From: Erinaceus europaeus
Taxonomy: Eukaryota; Chordata; Mammalia; Eulipotyphla; Erinaceidae
Reading direction: 5' to 3'
Length of the DNA: 64,000 bases
Assembly (NCBI RefSeq): GCF_950295315.1
Contig: NC_080172.1
Span: 118,205,724 to 118,269,723 of the forward strand
This document shows positions 30,926-48,994 of this stretch, one piece after another; positions within the stretch are counted from its first letter, which is position 1; every line of letters begins with the position of its first letter. Position numbers and translations under genes: made by a program. The notes below the pieces were generated by a model. The model had not been told where the DNA came from. It was given only the letters and a program-made list of their open reading frames with translations, and ran no database searches.

Positions 30926-31975
30926 CCTATTTCTCCACTTCCATTGGTCTTTGTTCTTTATAAGAACTCCAGGATTTTAATTTCATTTTTCCCCATGCAG
31001 CCAACAGATATTTATCAAGCAAATGCTACGTGCTACATAATGTTCTAGGGCTGGAAACACAGTGATAAACAAAACTGCAGACTGGCGAAGGAGCCGTGGG
31101 AAGAGCCAGTAATAGCTGCAAAGTCAGGGCACAGCAAAGCTGGGATCTGAACGCAGACAACCCGGCTCCAGAATCCATGCTGTGCCATCCGCCTCTGATT
31201 GCTTTGTAATGTGCTGACTTCCACACGGTCACAGCTCTCCCGAGCCTCGTAAAAATGCCTCTGTCCACTCCATAGTGTCCAAAGTATTGCTGCCTTGTGC
31301 GTCTCCGCGCTAGCTTCTGTAGTCTCAGTTTCTAAACCTGTGACTGTGACGATAACTGATCTTGACCTGAGCTGAGGACACGTGGGGTCAGACGAGCCGC
31401 CAGACGTCACTGGCGCAGCTAGTTTTCTTCTTCAGCGGACTTGCTAGACTGTACTTTCCCTGCAAGAAAAACCACTTTGACTCGTTCTAGTTTACTGGTA
31501 GATCAGCCACTTGCTCGTACATTTGATTCACTTGTCACCCATTCAGCAAGCACTCGCATCAGGCTCATGGCCTACCATTTACTGACTGAGTGATTTACTT
31601 TTAAGAGCTCACAGACAAATTCAAGAGGTACGGTATCGCAGCACAATCTGATGTGGAGGTCACAGGAGTGCTAGCAGTGGAGTGGTGATGGAGGAAGACT
31701 TCCTGAAAGACAGAATTGTCATGGCAAAGTCTGGGACAGCAGTTATGTTGCTGAAGTTAGCAAGAACACACGAACAGGTCTATTTTCTGGTCAAGGTCGT
31801 CCAAGGACAATCAGTCCAGCACATGCACTCTGAACGGGAAGTGTGCCGAGGGAGGGGAGGGGCAGTGCAGGTCCTCACGGGTGGACACGGACGTCCAGAC
31901 AGGCGGTCAGTACAGTGTTAAGACTCCTTGGGGGTAGCTACGTTCCTGTGACAGTAAGAAGAGGTGAGGGCGGGG
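30926..31975. other. Unique intergenic DNA with an ancient repeat
   Basis: 31000-31110 (GCCAACAGATATTTATCAAG ... ACAGTGATAAACAAAAC) reads like an old mammal-wide interspersed repeat; the family is not certain. The rest shows no gene: frames of up to 121 codons have no recognisable domain. Confidence 0.45.
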
Positions 31976-32228
31976 GAGGGGGTCAAGCGGTAGCGCAGTG
32001 GGTTAAGCACAGATGGTATTAAGCACAAGGACCGGCTTAAGGATCCCGGTTCGAGCCCCCTGGCTCCCCACCTGCAGGGGAGTCGCTTCACAGGCGGTGA
32101 AGCAGGTCTGCAGGCGTCTTTCTCTCCCCCTCTGTTTTCCCCTCCTCCATTTCTGTACTATCCAACAGTGATGACATCAATAACAACAATAATAATAACT
32201 ACAACAACAACAACAAAACAAGGGCAAC
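31976..32228 (+). mobile_element. SINE S1
   Basis: GGGTCAAGCGGTAGCGCAG head, AACAACAATAATAATAAC tail. A minisatellite starts immediately after ACAAGGGCAACAAGG. Confidence 0.9.
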
Positions 32229-32415
32229 AAGGGCTGTGCTGCCCGGCTGTGCTGCTGCCCATGTGCTGCTGCCCGGCTGTGCTGCCCATGTGTTGCTGCC
32301 CGGCTGTTGCTGCCCGGCTGTGCTGCCCATGTGCTGCTGCCCGGCTGTGCTGCCCATGTGCTGCTGCCCGGCTGTTGCTGCCCATGTGCTGCCCGGCTGT
32401 GCTGCCCGGCTGTTG
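32229..32415. repeat. GCTGCCCGGCTGT minisatellite
   Basis: Irregular alternation of GCTGCCCGGCTGT and GCTGCCCATGT units over about 190 bp, starting at the tail of an S1 SINE. Confidence 0.9.
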
Positions 32416-32539
32416 CAGCGCCTCCTGCCTGTGTGTCACTGGGATGTTGGCCTCTGCCTGCCCGAAGGTGAAGCCTTCGGTCTGTTTTCTGAAGTGATGC
32501 GGACTCATTTCCCATCTATGTGTTACTACGCGCGAGGTG

Positions 32540-32665
32540 CAGACAGAGTGGGGCCGAGCGCTGCAGCTCCAGCCTGTGGTGCGGCTGGGGCTTGAACCTG
32601 GAGCCCTGGAGACTCAGGCATGGAAGTCTCTGCAGAACCAGACGCTGTCTCCCCAGCCCTGATCT
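32540..32665 (-). mobile_element. SINE S3, diverged
   Basis: Reverse S3-like: GGCTGGGGCTTGAACCTGGA, GACTCAGGCATGGAAGTC, GACGCTGTCTCCCCAGCC. Confidence 0.6.
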
Positions 32666-32687
32666 TCTTTTCTAAACGCTATGCTAA

Positions 32688-41987
<9,300 letters not shown>

Positions 41988-41997
<10 letters not shown>

Positions 41998-42018
41998 GGG
42001 TGAGAGGAGCGGTGGCGC
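41988..42018 (+). repeat. 31 bp array/SINE junction, left arm
   Basis: Begins GCAGGGAGGCGGGTGAGAGG. The exact reverse complement is at 43468-43498, where the second array ends. It joins the minisatellite to GCGGTGGCGC, which resembles the S1/S4 SINE head. Confidence 0.95.
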
Positions 42019-42066
42019 CGCGGGCGGAGGTGACTGGCGGTGCCCGGGCCCCGGGTTCGAGCTCCG
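42010..42066 (+). mobile_element. GC-rich SINE head remnant (S4-like)
   Basis: GCGGTGGCGC (A-box region), then after about 40 bp GGGTTCGAGCTCC, a good B-box match. Spacing fits an S4 head. No SINE body follows; promoter sequence begins. Confidence 0.5.
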
Positions 42067-42226
42067 CGGCCGCCCCGCCCCGCCGCCCCGCCCCAACGAC
42101 GCGCCCGTCACGTGGTCTCTCGGCAGCCGCGGCCGGGTCGCCCCAAGGTCAGCATCGCCGCCCCCCCTCGCCCTTTCCCATGGCGACCGACTGACGAATC
42201 CGGAAAGTACGGAAGCCGGCGTGTGA

Positions 42227-42236
42227 TCTCGCGAGA
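42227..42236. promoter_or_regulatory. TCTCGCGAGA motif 1
   Basis: Perfect 10 bp palindrome, 106 bp upstream of the MICOS10 start codon. A second copy lies 36 bp downstream. Confidence 0.85.
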
Positions 42237-42262
42237 TCTGCCGGCCGGGGCCTGGGGCCGAG

Positions 42263-42272
42263 TCTCGCGAGA
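42263..42272. promoter_or_regulatory. TCTCGCGAGA motif 2
   Basis: Perfect palindrome that extends to 14 bp (AGTCTCGCGAGACT, 42261-42274). Confidence 0.85.
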
Positions 42273-42341
42273 CTGCGCGGCCCGGCGTGGGAGCGCGGGG
42301 CCGACCCGAGGGGGAGCCGGAGCCGGACCGCGGGAGGGGAC

Positions 42342-42405
42342 ATGGCGGAGTCGGAGCTCGGCAGGAAGTGGGACCGGTGCCTGGCGGACACGGTGGTGAA
42401 GATAG
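42342..42405 (+). CDS. MICOS10: MICOS10 (MIC10/MINOS1) coding exon 1
   Basis: MIC10 is a small (78 residues in human) inner-membrane protein of the MICOS complex; its oligomers bend the membrane at cristae junctions. The exon encodes MAESELGRKWDRCLADTVVK followed by I and the first base of a Gly codon. It aligns with the human N-terminus (from memory) with only Ala for Ser at residue 2 and Thr for Ala at residue 17. The ATG has a strong context (G at -3 and +4). The exon ends in phase 1 at 42405 and is followed by the donor GTAGGC. This part is the soluble N-terminus; the two membrane segments with their glycine motifs lie in later exons. I searched 42406-64000 by eye for them and found none, so intron 1 exceeds 21 kb. 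Nothing suggests a processed pseudogene: there is a CpG promoter and a splice donor. Confidence 0.93.
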
Positions 42406-42526
42406 GTAGGCTCCTCCCGGCCAGGCCCGCCCGCCCCGCGGCCTCCGCGACCCCCAGCGGCCCCGAGGTCTGGGGTCACCGGGCGGGGGCGGGGCACGGG
42501 GCACTCAGGTGGATGGCGCCCATACG
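42406..42526 (+). other. Start of MICOS10 intron 1, CpG-rich
   Basis: Splice donor GTAGGC at 42406-42411, then GC-rich DNA still within the CpG island. Confidence 0.8.
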
Positions 42527-43182
42527 AGCGGGCAGCGGGCACCGGGCAGCGGGGGAGTGGGCACCGGGCAGAGGGCACCGGGCAGCGGGGGAGTGGGCAG
42601 CGGGCACCGGGCAGCGGGGAGTGGGCAGCGGGGAGTGGGCAGCGGGCACCGGGCAGCGGGCAGCGGGCACCGGGCAGCGGGCACCGGGCAGTGGACACCG
42701 GTCAGCGGGGCAGTGGGCACCGGGCAGCGGGCACCGGGCAGCGGGCACCGGGCACCGGGCAGTGGACACCGGTCAGCGGGGCAGTGGGCACCGGGCAGCG
42801 GGCAGCGGGCAGCGGGGCAGTGGGCACCGGGCAGCGGGCACCGGGCAGTGGACACCGGGCAGCGGGGCAGTGGGCACCGGGCAGCGGGCACCGGGCAGCG
42901 GGCACCGGGCAGTGGGCACCGGGCAGCGGGCACCGGGCAGCGGGCACCGGGCAGTGGACACCGGGCAGCGGGCACCGGGCACCGGGCAGTGGGTACCGGG
43001 CAGCGGGGCAGTGGGCACCGGGCAGCGGGCAGTGGGCACCGGGCAGCGGGCACCGGGCAGCGGGCACCGGGCAGTGGGCAGCGGACACCGGGCAGCGGGG
43101 CAGTGGGCAGCGGGCAGCGGGCACCGGGCAGCGGGGCAGTGGGCACCGCGCAGCGGGGCAGTGGGCAGCGGGCAGCGGGCCG
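42527..43182 (+). repeat. Heptamer-based GGGCACC/GGGCAGC minisatellite in intron 1
   Basis: GGGCACCGGGCAGCGGGCAC with GGGGCAGTG and GGACACCGG variants, about 650 bp, starting some 120 bp after exon 1. Open frames on both strands (up to 537 codons) are repeat readings. It carries G triplets every 7 bp on the + (non-template) strand. Confidence 0.95.
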
Positions 43183-43467
43183 CCCTGGGCGGTGAGGGCT
43201 GGCACCCGGCTGTGGGCTCCTGGGAGGAGGACGTCCCGGGGGCGGGCGGAGGCCCCCGGCCAGTGGGCACCGCGGGGCGGGCGTGAGAGCCGGTGGGCAG
43301 GGTGGGCGCGACACTGGCTGCCCCGGTCGGGAGCGTGTGGTCAGAAAGAGACTGGTGTGGCCTGTGTTTCTAGAGAGACACCGAGGCCACGGCAGCCCCG
43401 GCCCGCCCCGCCCCGCCCCGCCGAGCGCCCAGCTTTCCCCCAGCAGGTGGGGCCGGGCCTCGAACCT
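43183..43467 (+). other. GC-rich intron DNA with SINE remnant on - strand
   Basis: 43428-43467 is SINE-like on the - strand: AGCTTTCCCCCAGCAGGTGG matches the S4 body and GGGCCTCGAACC the B box. The A/B-box spacing is much shortened. The rest, including (CCCGC)n near 43405, shows no gene. Confidence 0.6.
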
Positions 43468-43498
43468 GCGCCACCGCTCCTCTCACCCGCCTCCCTGC
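43468..43498 (-). repeat. 31 bp array/SINE junction, right arm
   Basis: Exact reverse complement of 41988-42018. It joins the SINE remnant at 43428-43467 to the C-rich array. Confidence 0.95.
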
Positions 43499-44120
43499 TC
43501 CCCTGCCTCCCCTGCTCCCCTGCTCCCCTGCTCCCCTGCCTCCCCCTGCCTCCCCTGCCTCCCCTGCCTCCCCTGCTCCCCTGCTCCCCTGCTCCCCTGC
43601 TCCCCTGCCTCCCCTGCTCCCCTGCCTCCCCTGCTCCCCTGCCTCCCCTGCCTCCCCTGCTCCCCTGCTCCCCTGCCTCCCCCTGCCTCCCCCTGCTCCC
43701 CTGCCTCCCCTGCCTCCCCCTGCTTCCCTGCCTCCCCTGCCTCCCCTGCCTCCCCCTGCTCCCCTGCTCCCCTGCTCCCCTGCCTCCCCCTGCTCCCCTG
43801 CCTCCCCTGCCTCCCCTGCCTCCCCCTGCTCCCCTGCTCCCCTGCTCCCCTGCTCCCCTGCTCCCCTGCCTCCCCTGCTCCCCTGCCTCCCCTGCCTCCC
43901 CTGCCTCCCCCTGCTCCCCTGCTCCCCTGCCTCCCCTGCTCCCCTGCCTCCCCTGCCTCCCCCTGCTCCCCTGCTCCCCTGCTCCCCTGCTCCCCCTGCC
44001 TCCCCTGCTCCCCTGCCTCCCCTGCTCCCCTGCCTCCCCTGCTCCCCTGCCTCCCCTGCTCCCCTGCCTCCCCTGCCTCCCCTGCTCCCCTGCCCCCCCC
44101 TGCCTCCCCCTGCTCCCCTG
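43484..44120 (-). repeat. Inverted copy of the G-rich minisatellite, about 640 bp
   Basis: Units TCCCCTGC, TCCCCTGCC and TCCCCCTGCC are the reverse complement of the 32700-41997 units. The variant CTGCTTCCCTGCC near 43729 corresponds to CAGGGAAGCAG in the right half of the big array (about 38978, 39998, 40590, 41590). Bounded on the right by the poly(T) of a reverse S1-long. Confidence 0.97.
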
Positions 44121-44430
44121 CTTTCTTTTCTTTTTTTTTTTTTTCCCTGGGGCTCAGTGCCTGCGCTACAAATCCACTGCTCCTGGAGGCCATTTTCCCC
44201 ATTTTGTTACCCTTGTTATTATTATTGTTGTTACTGATGTCATTGTTGTTGGACAAGACAGAAATGGAGAGAGGAGGGGGGAGAGAAAGACAGACACCTG
44301 CTGACTTGCTTCACCGCCTGTGAGGCGACCCTCCTGCGGGCGGGGAGCCAGAGGCTCGAACCGGGATCCTTACGCCGGTCCTTGTGCTTTGCACCACATG
44401 CACTTAACCTGCTGTGCCACCACCCGACCC
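44121..44430 (-). mobile_element. SINE S1-long
   Basis: Reverse S1-long with a T tract next to the array, CCTGGGGCTCAGTGCCTGCG, a body with small deletions, and head TGCCACCACCCGACC. Confidence 0.9.
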
Positions 44431-44475
44431 TCCCTCCTTCCTTTCTTCCTTCCTTCCTTCCTTTCTTCCTTTTTA
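44431..44475. repeat. (TTCC)n low-complexity tract
   Basis: CCTTCCTTTCTTCCTTCCTT-type run of about 45 bp between two SINEs. Confidence 0.85.
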
Positions 44476-44477
44476 AA

Positions 44478-44680
44478 TTTTGATCTTTATTTATTTTTGC
44501 ACGGAGACAGAAATTGAGAAGGGGAGAGGAGATAAGAAGAGAGAGAGAGACAGACACCTCCAGCACTGCTTCACCACTTATCAAACTTCCCCTGCAGGTG
44601 GGGACCAGAGGCTTGAACCTGGGTCCTTGTGCACTGTAGCCTGTGTGCTTAACCAGGTGCGCCACCACCTCCCTCCCATC
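44478..44680 (-). mobile_element. SINE S4
   Basis: Reverse S4: GCACGGAGACAGAAATTGAG, CTTCCCCTGCAGGTGGGGAC, GGCTTGAACCTGGGTCC, CAGGTGCGCCACCACC. Confidence 0.85.
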
Positions 44681-44789
44681 TCTCTCTCTCTCTCTTTTTT
44701 TTTTTTAACACTATTTTCTTTATCTTTTTTTTGGCTGATTAACTTTGCCTTATTTAAATTTATTACCAAGATGACCTCAAAATGCAGGT

Positions 44790-44945
44790 TGGGGGTGTGT
44801 GTTGCCATGCACAAGGAGACCTGGGTTCAAGACCCCAGCCCCCACCTGCCGAGGGAAAGCTTCACAAGCAGCTGCGGGTGTCTCTCTCCTTATCTCCCTC
44901 TCCCTCTTGATTTCTCTGTTTCTATCCAATAAATGAATAGCACAT
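44790..44945 (+). mobile_element. SINE S4, head lost
   Basis: CATGCACAAGGAGACCTGGG, CCCACCTGCCGAGGGAAAGC, TATCCAATAAATGAATAGC. Confidence 0.8.
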
Positions 44946-45406
44946 ATATTTTGAAAAGACGATTAAGAACACAGGTTGGTTAAGTGATCGTGTCCTTGAT
45001 TAGAACCTGCCGGGGCAATAGCTGTGCCTGCCTCAGGCGCACCGCACAGCACCGCACAGGCCGGGCGGCTCGCTGGCTGGGGGACGGCCTGCTGTGTAGG
45101 CGTGAGCCCGGCACCATGTGTGCGGGAGGCTCCGTGACTTTGGGGCGGTTTCAGTGCTGGCTGTGGTGTCTCTCGTCTCTGAATGGAAAAGTGGCCCTGG
45201 CTTGCTGACGCTGCTCACGCGTGGCCCCAGGTCCACCACAGACTAAGCAGAGCACAAAGCCGCGAGAGTCAACACGGAGGCCTGGGCAACCACACGAGGT
45301 GGCGGGAAGCTAGTGGGAAGAAGGGCCGTCGTGCTCGCCCCAAGTTCTCGCTGAGAAGGCGACAGGAGATGGGAAAGGCCCTTTGCTTTCCGGGGGAAAC
45401 TGAGTC
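44946..45406. other. Intronic DNA, no exon seen
   Basis: Moderately CpG-rich (45040-45120) with short frames on both strands. None matches MICOS10 or another family I recognise. Confidence 0.5.
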
Positions 45407-45412
45407 CAGATT

Positions 45413-45757
45413 TGTCGTTTTCTCCGGGCTGGCTTCACGGGCGGGTAACAGACGACCAGAAACACATGGCTGAGCTGGAAATGCGGTTTAATCTTTATTT
45501 AAGAGCGAGCAAACAGTCCAACACCTAGTCACCACACCATGTGCTCCTCCATCCTTCTCCTCCAGCGGCAGAGAGGAACTCAGGAAGTAGGTAGGATAGG
45601 GGCGGGGAGAAGGGAGAAGCGCCAAACTAGCAAGGGCTAAACCGAATCTCCCGGAGGTCGGGGGAGTGAGACCAAACCAGTGTAACAGAAAAAAGACCGT
45701 GTAAATAGACCACATGTCAAGCAGTGTAACAGAAGCAGAACTAGAAGCAGACCAACA
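45413..45757 (-). mobile_element. Solo LTR of an endogenous retrovirus
   Basis: Starts TGTCGTTTTCTCCGGG and ends ACCAACA; flanks CAGATT (45407-45412) and CAGGTT (45758-45763) form a 6 bp target duplication with one change. Its first 90 bp on the + strand match the start of the LTR at 30447. An AATAAA signal is present on the - strand. At about 345 bp it is shorter than the 439 bp relative. No internal retroviral region is attached. Confidence 0.8.
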
Positions 45758-45763
45758 CAGGTT

Positions 45764-46555
45764 TTTTTGTTTGTTTGGTTTTAATTTTCACTTGTAAAAA
45801 GGAAACACTGACAAAAACCTTAGGATAAGAGGGGTACACTTCCACACAGTTCCCACCACCAGAGTTCCTGTCCCCTCCCCTCCATTGGAAGCTTCCCTGT
45901 TCTTTATCCCTCTGGGAGTATGGACCCAGATTCTTTGTGGGGAGCAGAAGGTGGGAGTTCTGGCTTCTGTAATTGCTTCTCGGCTGGACATGGGTGTTGG
46001 CAGGTGGATCCACACCCCCAGCCTGTCTCTGTCTGTCTGTCCCTAGTGGGGCAGGGCTCTGGGGAAGCGGAGCTCCAGGACACATGGGGGAGGGCGTCTG
46101 CCCAGGGAAGTCTGGTTGGCATCATGGCAGCATCTGGAACCTGGTGGCTGAAAAGAGAGTTAACATACAGAGCCAAACAAATTGTTGAGCAATCATGAAC
46201 CTAAAGGCTGGAGTAGCACAGATGAAGAGTTGGGGGTCTCTGTCTTGTAGACGGTTAGTAAGCCTACTTTAGTTATATTCCAAAGGGCCCGTGAGTGTAC
46301 TAGTATTTTTTTCCCCTTCAGCCTGACATCTGATATGCAGGTGGATCCACGTTGTTGTCGGGAGATGATGTCATGGCTGCCAAAAGGACCAGAAAGCTGG
46401 GTCAGGGAAGAGAGTGAAGGGGTATAAATATTGTTGACTGTAAACCCCATCGATCTGATGTGATGCGGGGGTCCAGTATTTTGACGGGTTGCCCCTTTCA
46501 GAGTGGAATCGCCCTCCAGAGTTCCTGTCTCTGCTCACTGCTGCCTCATGCATTG
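45764..46555 (-). mobile_element. L1 3'UTR, older subtype, long copy
   Basis: Reverse copy from TTGTAAAAAGGAAACACTGA through CCATTGGAAGCTTCCCTG to TTATATTCCAAAGGGCC. The part beyond 46290 (to TCCAGAGTTCCTGTCTCTGC) appears to be further 3'UTR or older flank. The LTR at 45413 is inserted at its A-rich end. Confidence 0.75.
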
Positions 46556-46980
46556 CCCAGGTCGCCTGTAAGGTTCACTGTTAACGTATGCATAGTAGGT
46601 CTTTTCTCTTTATTTTATTTTGAGCGTATTTGTAAATAGACTTGTTAGCGTGTAAGCGGTTCTTCGGTGTCCTTTATCACATCGTTGAAGTTTGGTTTTT
46701 ACTAACTTTTCTTAATAGCACATATCACAGCCTGAAATTTCCAGCTTCTTCCTTTTTCAAAAGATGGGTTTAGAAGCCAGGAGGCACCGGTGGTGCCGGC
46801 TGAGGGGTGGGTGCGCGGGTCCCTGTCTGCCGCCGCTCCAGCTTGCTCGCCCTCCCCTGGGTCCCCTCCCACGCAGCTCGGTCACCCCCTCTGCCCTCCG
46901 CCACCGGGCTTGTCCTTGGACTCTGTGCCTGAGCCATCCGGCCACCCCCCAGCAGACTCTCTCTTTCTCTTCGTCTCCTT
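46556..46980. other. Intronic DNA, no exon seen
   Basis: AT-rich to 46760, then GC-rich. No recognisable coding segment. Confidence 0.5.
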
Positions 46981-47235
46981 CCCCTTTTTTCCGGGGAGAG
47001 GGCGAGAGAGGAGGAGAGACACCACAGCACTGCCCCAGCTCTTGGCGAAGCTTCCGGTGCAGGTGCTCCCACGTGGTAGCCCGGGGCTCGAACCCTGGGC
47101 CGCACTCACGCTAAAGCGTGGGGAGCAGGTGGACACGGTGAGCCGCTTCTGCTCTTTGCACTTTGGTTCTTACGTCGTTCCCTGCGCCCGCCCGGCGCCT
47201 TGTGCGCTTAACCCGCTGCGCTGCCGCCCGGCCCT
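46981..47235 (-). mobile_element. Two degraded SINE pieces (S4-like, then S1 head)
   Basis: 46990-47120 has AGCTTCCGGTGCAGGTGCTC and GGGGCTCGAACCCTGGG. 47185-47235 has CTTGTGCGCTTAACCCGCTG and GCTGCCGCCCGGCCC, a reverse S1 head. Confidence 0.6.
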
Positions 47236-47545
47236 GCAGTTTGGCTCTGACTGGGTTGGCCTCCTTGCCGCTTCCTTGATGGCTGGGCGCCGCTCCTCAC
47301 TCACTGCTGGCTGAGAGAAGTCAGTGATGGCGGAGCAGAGTCCTCATCGCCGGGGAACTTACAGACCGTTTGCCCGCTGCCCACATCTGCCGCATAGCAC
47401 CGGATGAGTCAGCGTTTCAGGGGCTCCGTCTGAGTCAGCAGGGCCCGCGGGCGGGGGTGTCTCGGGTCCCTGCACGTGCTTGGGACCTTGACTGAATGTT
47501 TTGTTTCGTCTGCTGTCACTGGATCTTGGTAATAAAGTGGCAGGA
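47236..47545. other. Intronic DNA, no exon seen
   Basis: No repeat or coding segment recognised. Confidence 0.5.
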
Positions 47546-47706
47546 GAGATGTTTGGGGGCAGGGGAAGATAGCACAATGGTTCTGCAAAGTGACTCATGC
47601 CTGAGGCTCCCAAGTCCCAGGTTCAGGCCCCTGCACCACCATAAGCCAGAGCGGAGCAGTGCTCTGGTAATAATAATAATAATATCAAAAAAAAAAAGAT
47701 GTTTGG
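47546..47706 (+). mobile_element. SINE S3 with target-site duplication
   Basis: GATAGCACAATGGTTCTGC head, CACCACCATAAGCCAGAGC, (AAT)n/poly(A) tail. AGATGTTTGG flanks both ends. Confidence 0.9.
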
Positions 47707-48050
47707 AGAAGTCACCCAAGAAGCATAAGCCAGAGGGCACTTTGGTATTTAAACAAGTGACGGGAACGTTGGCAGAGCCTGACTGCAGGGCAGGAACCCA
47801 GCGAAGACCGTGGTGCCTTGTGACTGGCGTGGCCGGCAGCTCTATGGGAATGCGCCATTGACGTTTTTGCTGATTTTATGGCTTTGTTTTTTTTGTTTTA
47901 TCAGATTTGTTGAATGCTCTGGTCAAGGGCTGTGCTGTTTCTTTTCCTTCTGTCTTTTGCGCGTCCTTGCCAGTGAGACTAGAAGGCGTAAGCCTCTTGC
48001 CCGCCAACTCGGGAGGTGTGGTGGAGGCATGGCCTCTCTCTCTCTCACCC
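47707..48050. other. Intronic DNA, no exon seen
   Basis: No recognisable feature. Confidence 0.5.
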
Positions 48051-48054
48051 CTCG

Positions 48055-48178
48055 CCCCTTTTTCTTTATCGGACACTGTTACAGCTCTTGCTGCCGGTGG
48101 TGCTGGGAGTTGAACCTAGAGCCGTGGAGCCTCAGGTATGAATGTCTTTTGCAGAACCCCTGTGCTCTCTCTCCTGCC
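48055..48178 (-). mobile_element. SINE S3, diverged
   Basis: Reverse S3-like: CTGCCGGTGGTGCTGGGAGT, TGAACCTAGAGCCGTGG, CCTCAGGTATGAATGTC. Confidence 0.65.
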
Positions 48179-48994
48179 TGAGTTGTCTCTGCAGAGCTGC
48201 TTCTGTCGGTCTGTGCTGCTCGCGCCTAGAGGCGAAGCTTTCTGTTTCCAGAGAAAGATGAGGAGAATAGTTTGGTTGTGCCGAGGCGGGAGCAGGAAAG
48301 ACAGATTGACCTCAGTGGCCGGCCGTACAGTGGTGCTCTTTGCAGACCTGAATTGAGACAGCACCAGGGCGTCGGGACTGGCCAGCCTGTGTAAACGGGG
48401 CTGGTTTTGGCTGTGACAGAGCAGAGAGGAGCCCAGGTGACAAACATTTGGTAGTTGGTGAGTTTCTGATGTCCCGGGGTGGTCACTGGCTGTAGCTCCG
48501 TTGACAGGTGCATTTGCTGCCGTTGTATTTTCTCGTCTTGACTGGTGGGGGGTGGGCCGGAGTGGTGGCCCGCCGCCGAGAGAGTAGGGCAGCGGGTGGG
48601 GGCAGCGGTCCCGCCCCGGGCTCGGGCAGGCTCTGCGTTCCACTGGCAGGCGGGAAGGGCTGTAAAAGTGACCGTCAACGGCCATTTGAACAGTTACCAG
48701 TTGAAAGCCCATCAATAAAGTCATGGAAACCAGAGCAGTTTGCTTCCCTTCTGACATCAGCTCATCTGACAAACCTGGTCGCCACAAAGTGCCGCCGTCT
48801 TTGGTCCTCTGCGTCCGCCAGCCCGATGCCTCCCTGCTTGGTGATACAACAGCAACTAGGAGCTCCAACACTTGGAGGCTTTGCTGTTGATGGGTCTGGG
48901 TGTCCAGTCGGTGGGCGTGTTTTACTTGCTGTCTGTATTTTGAAGCATCGTCTGCAGCAGAAAAATGCCTTTTCCTCTTGTGGCGACAGCTTGA
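48179..48994. other. Intronic DNA, no exon seen
   Basis: About 800 bp without an identified repeat. Frames of 150-300 codons on the - strand and 178 on the + overlap each other and match nothing I recognise. Confidence 0.45.

Larger units (their letters stand above)
42060..42341 (+). promoter_or_regulatory. MICOS10: MICOS10 CpG island promoter and 5'UTR
   Basis: Very GC- and CpG-rich, no TATA box. Visible sites: GC boxes (CCCCGCCC near 42072), a CACGTG E-box (USF/MYC type, 42109-42114), an ETS-type CCGGAA (42200-42205), and two perfect TCTCGCGAGA motifs (42227-42236 and 42263-42272). The last motif is known from TATA-less housekeeping promoters. Transcription probably starts between about 42190 and 42300; the exact start is not visible. 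The array on the left ends within about 60 bp of this island, so the proximal promoter is compressed against it. Confidence 0.8.

Noticed and set aside
42691..44304. 537-codon + frame across the intron 1 minisatellite and the inverted array
   Set aside because: Composed of two tandem repeats plus a SINE; it overlaps no conserved exon.
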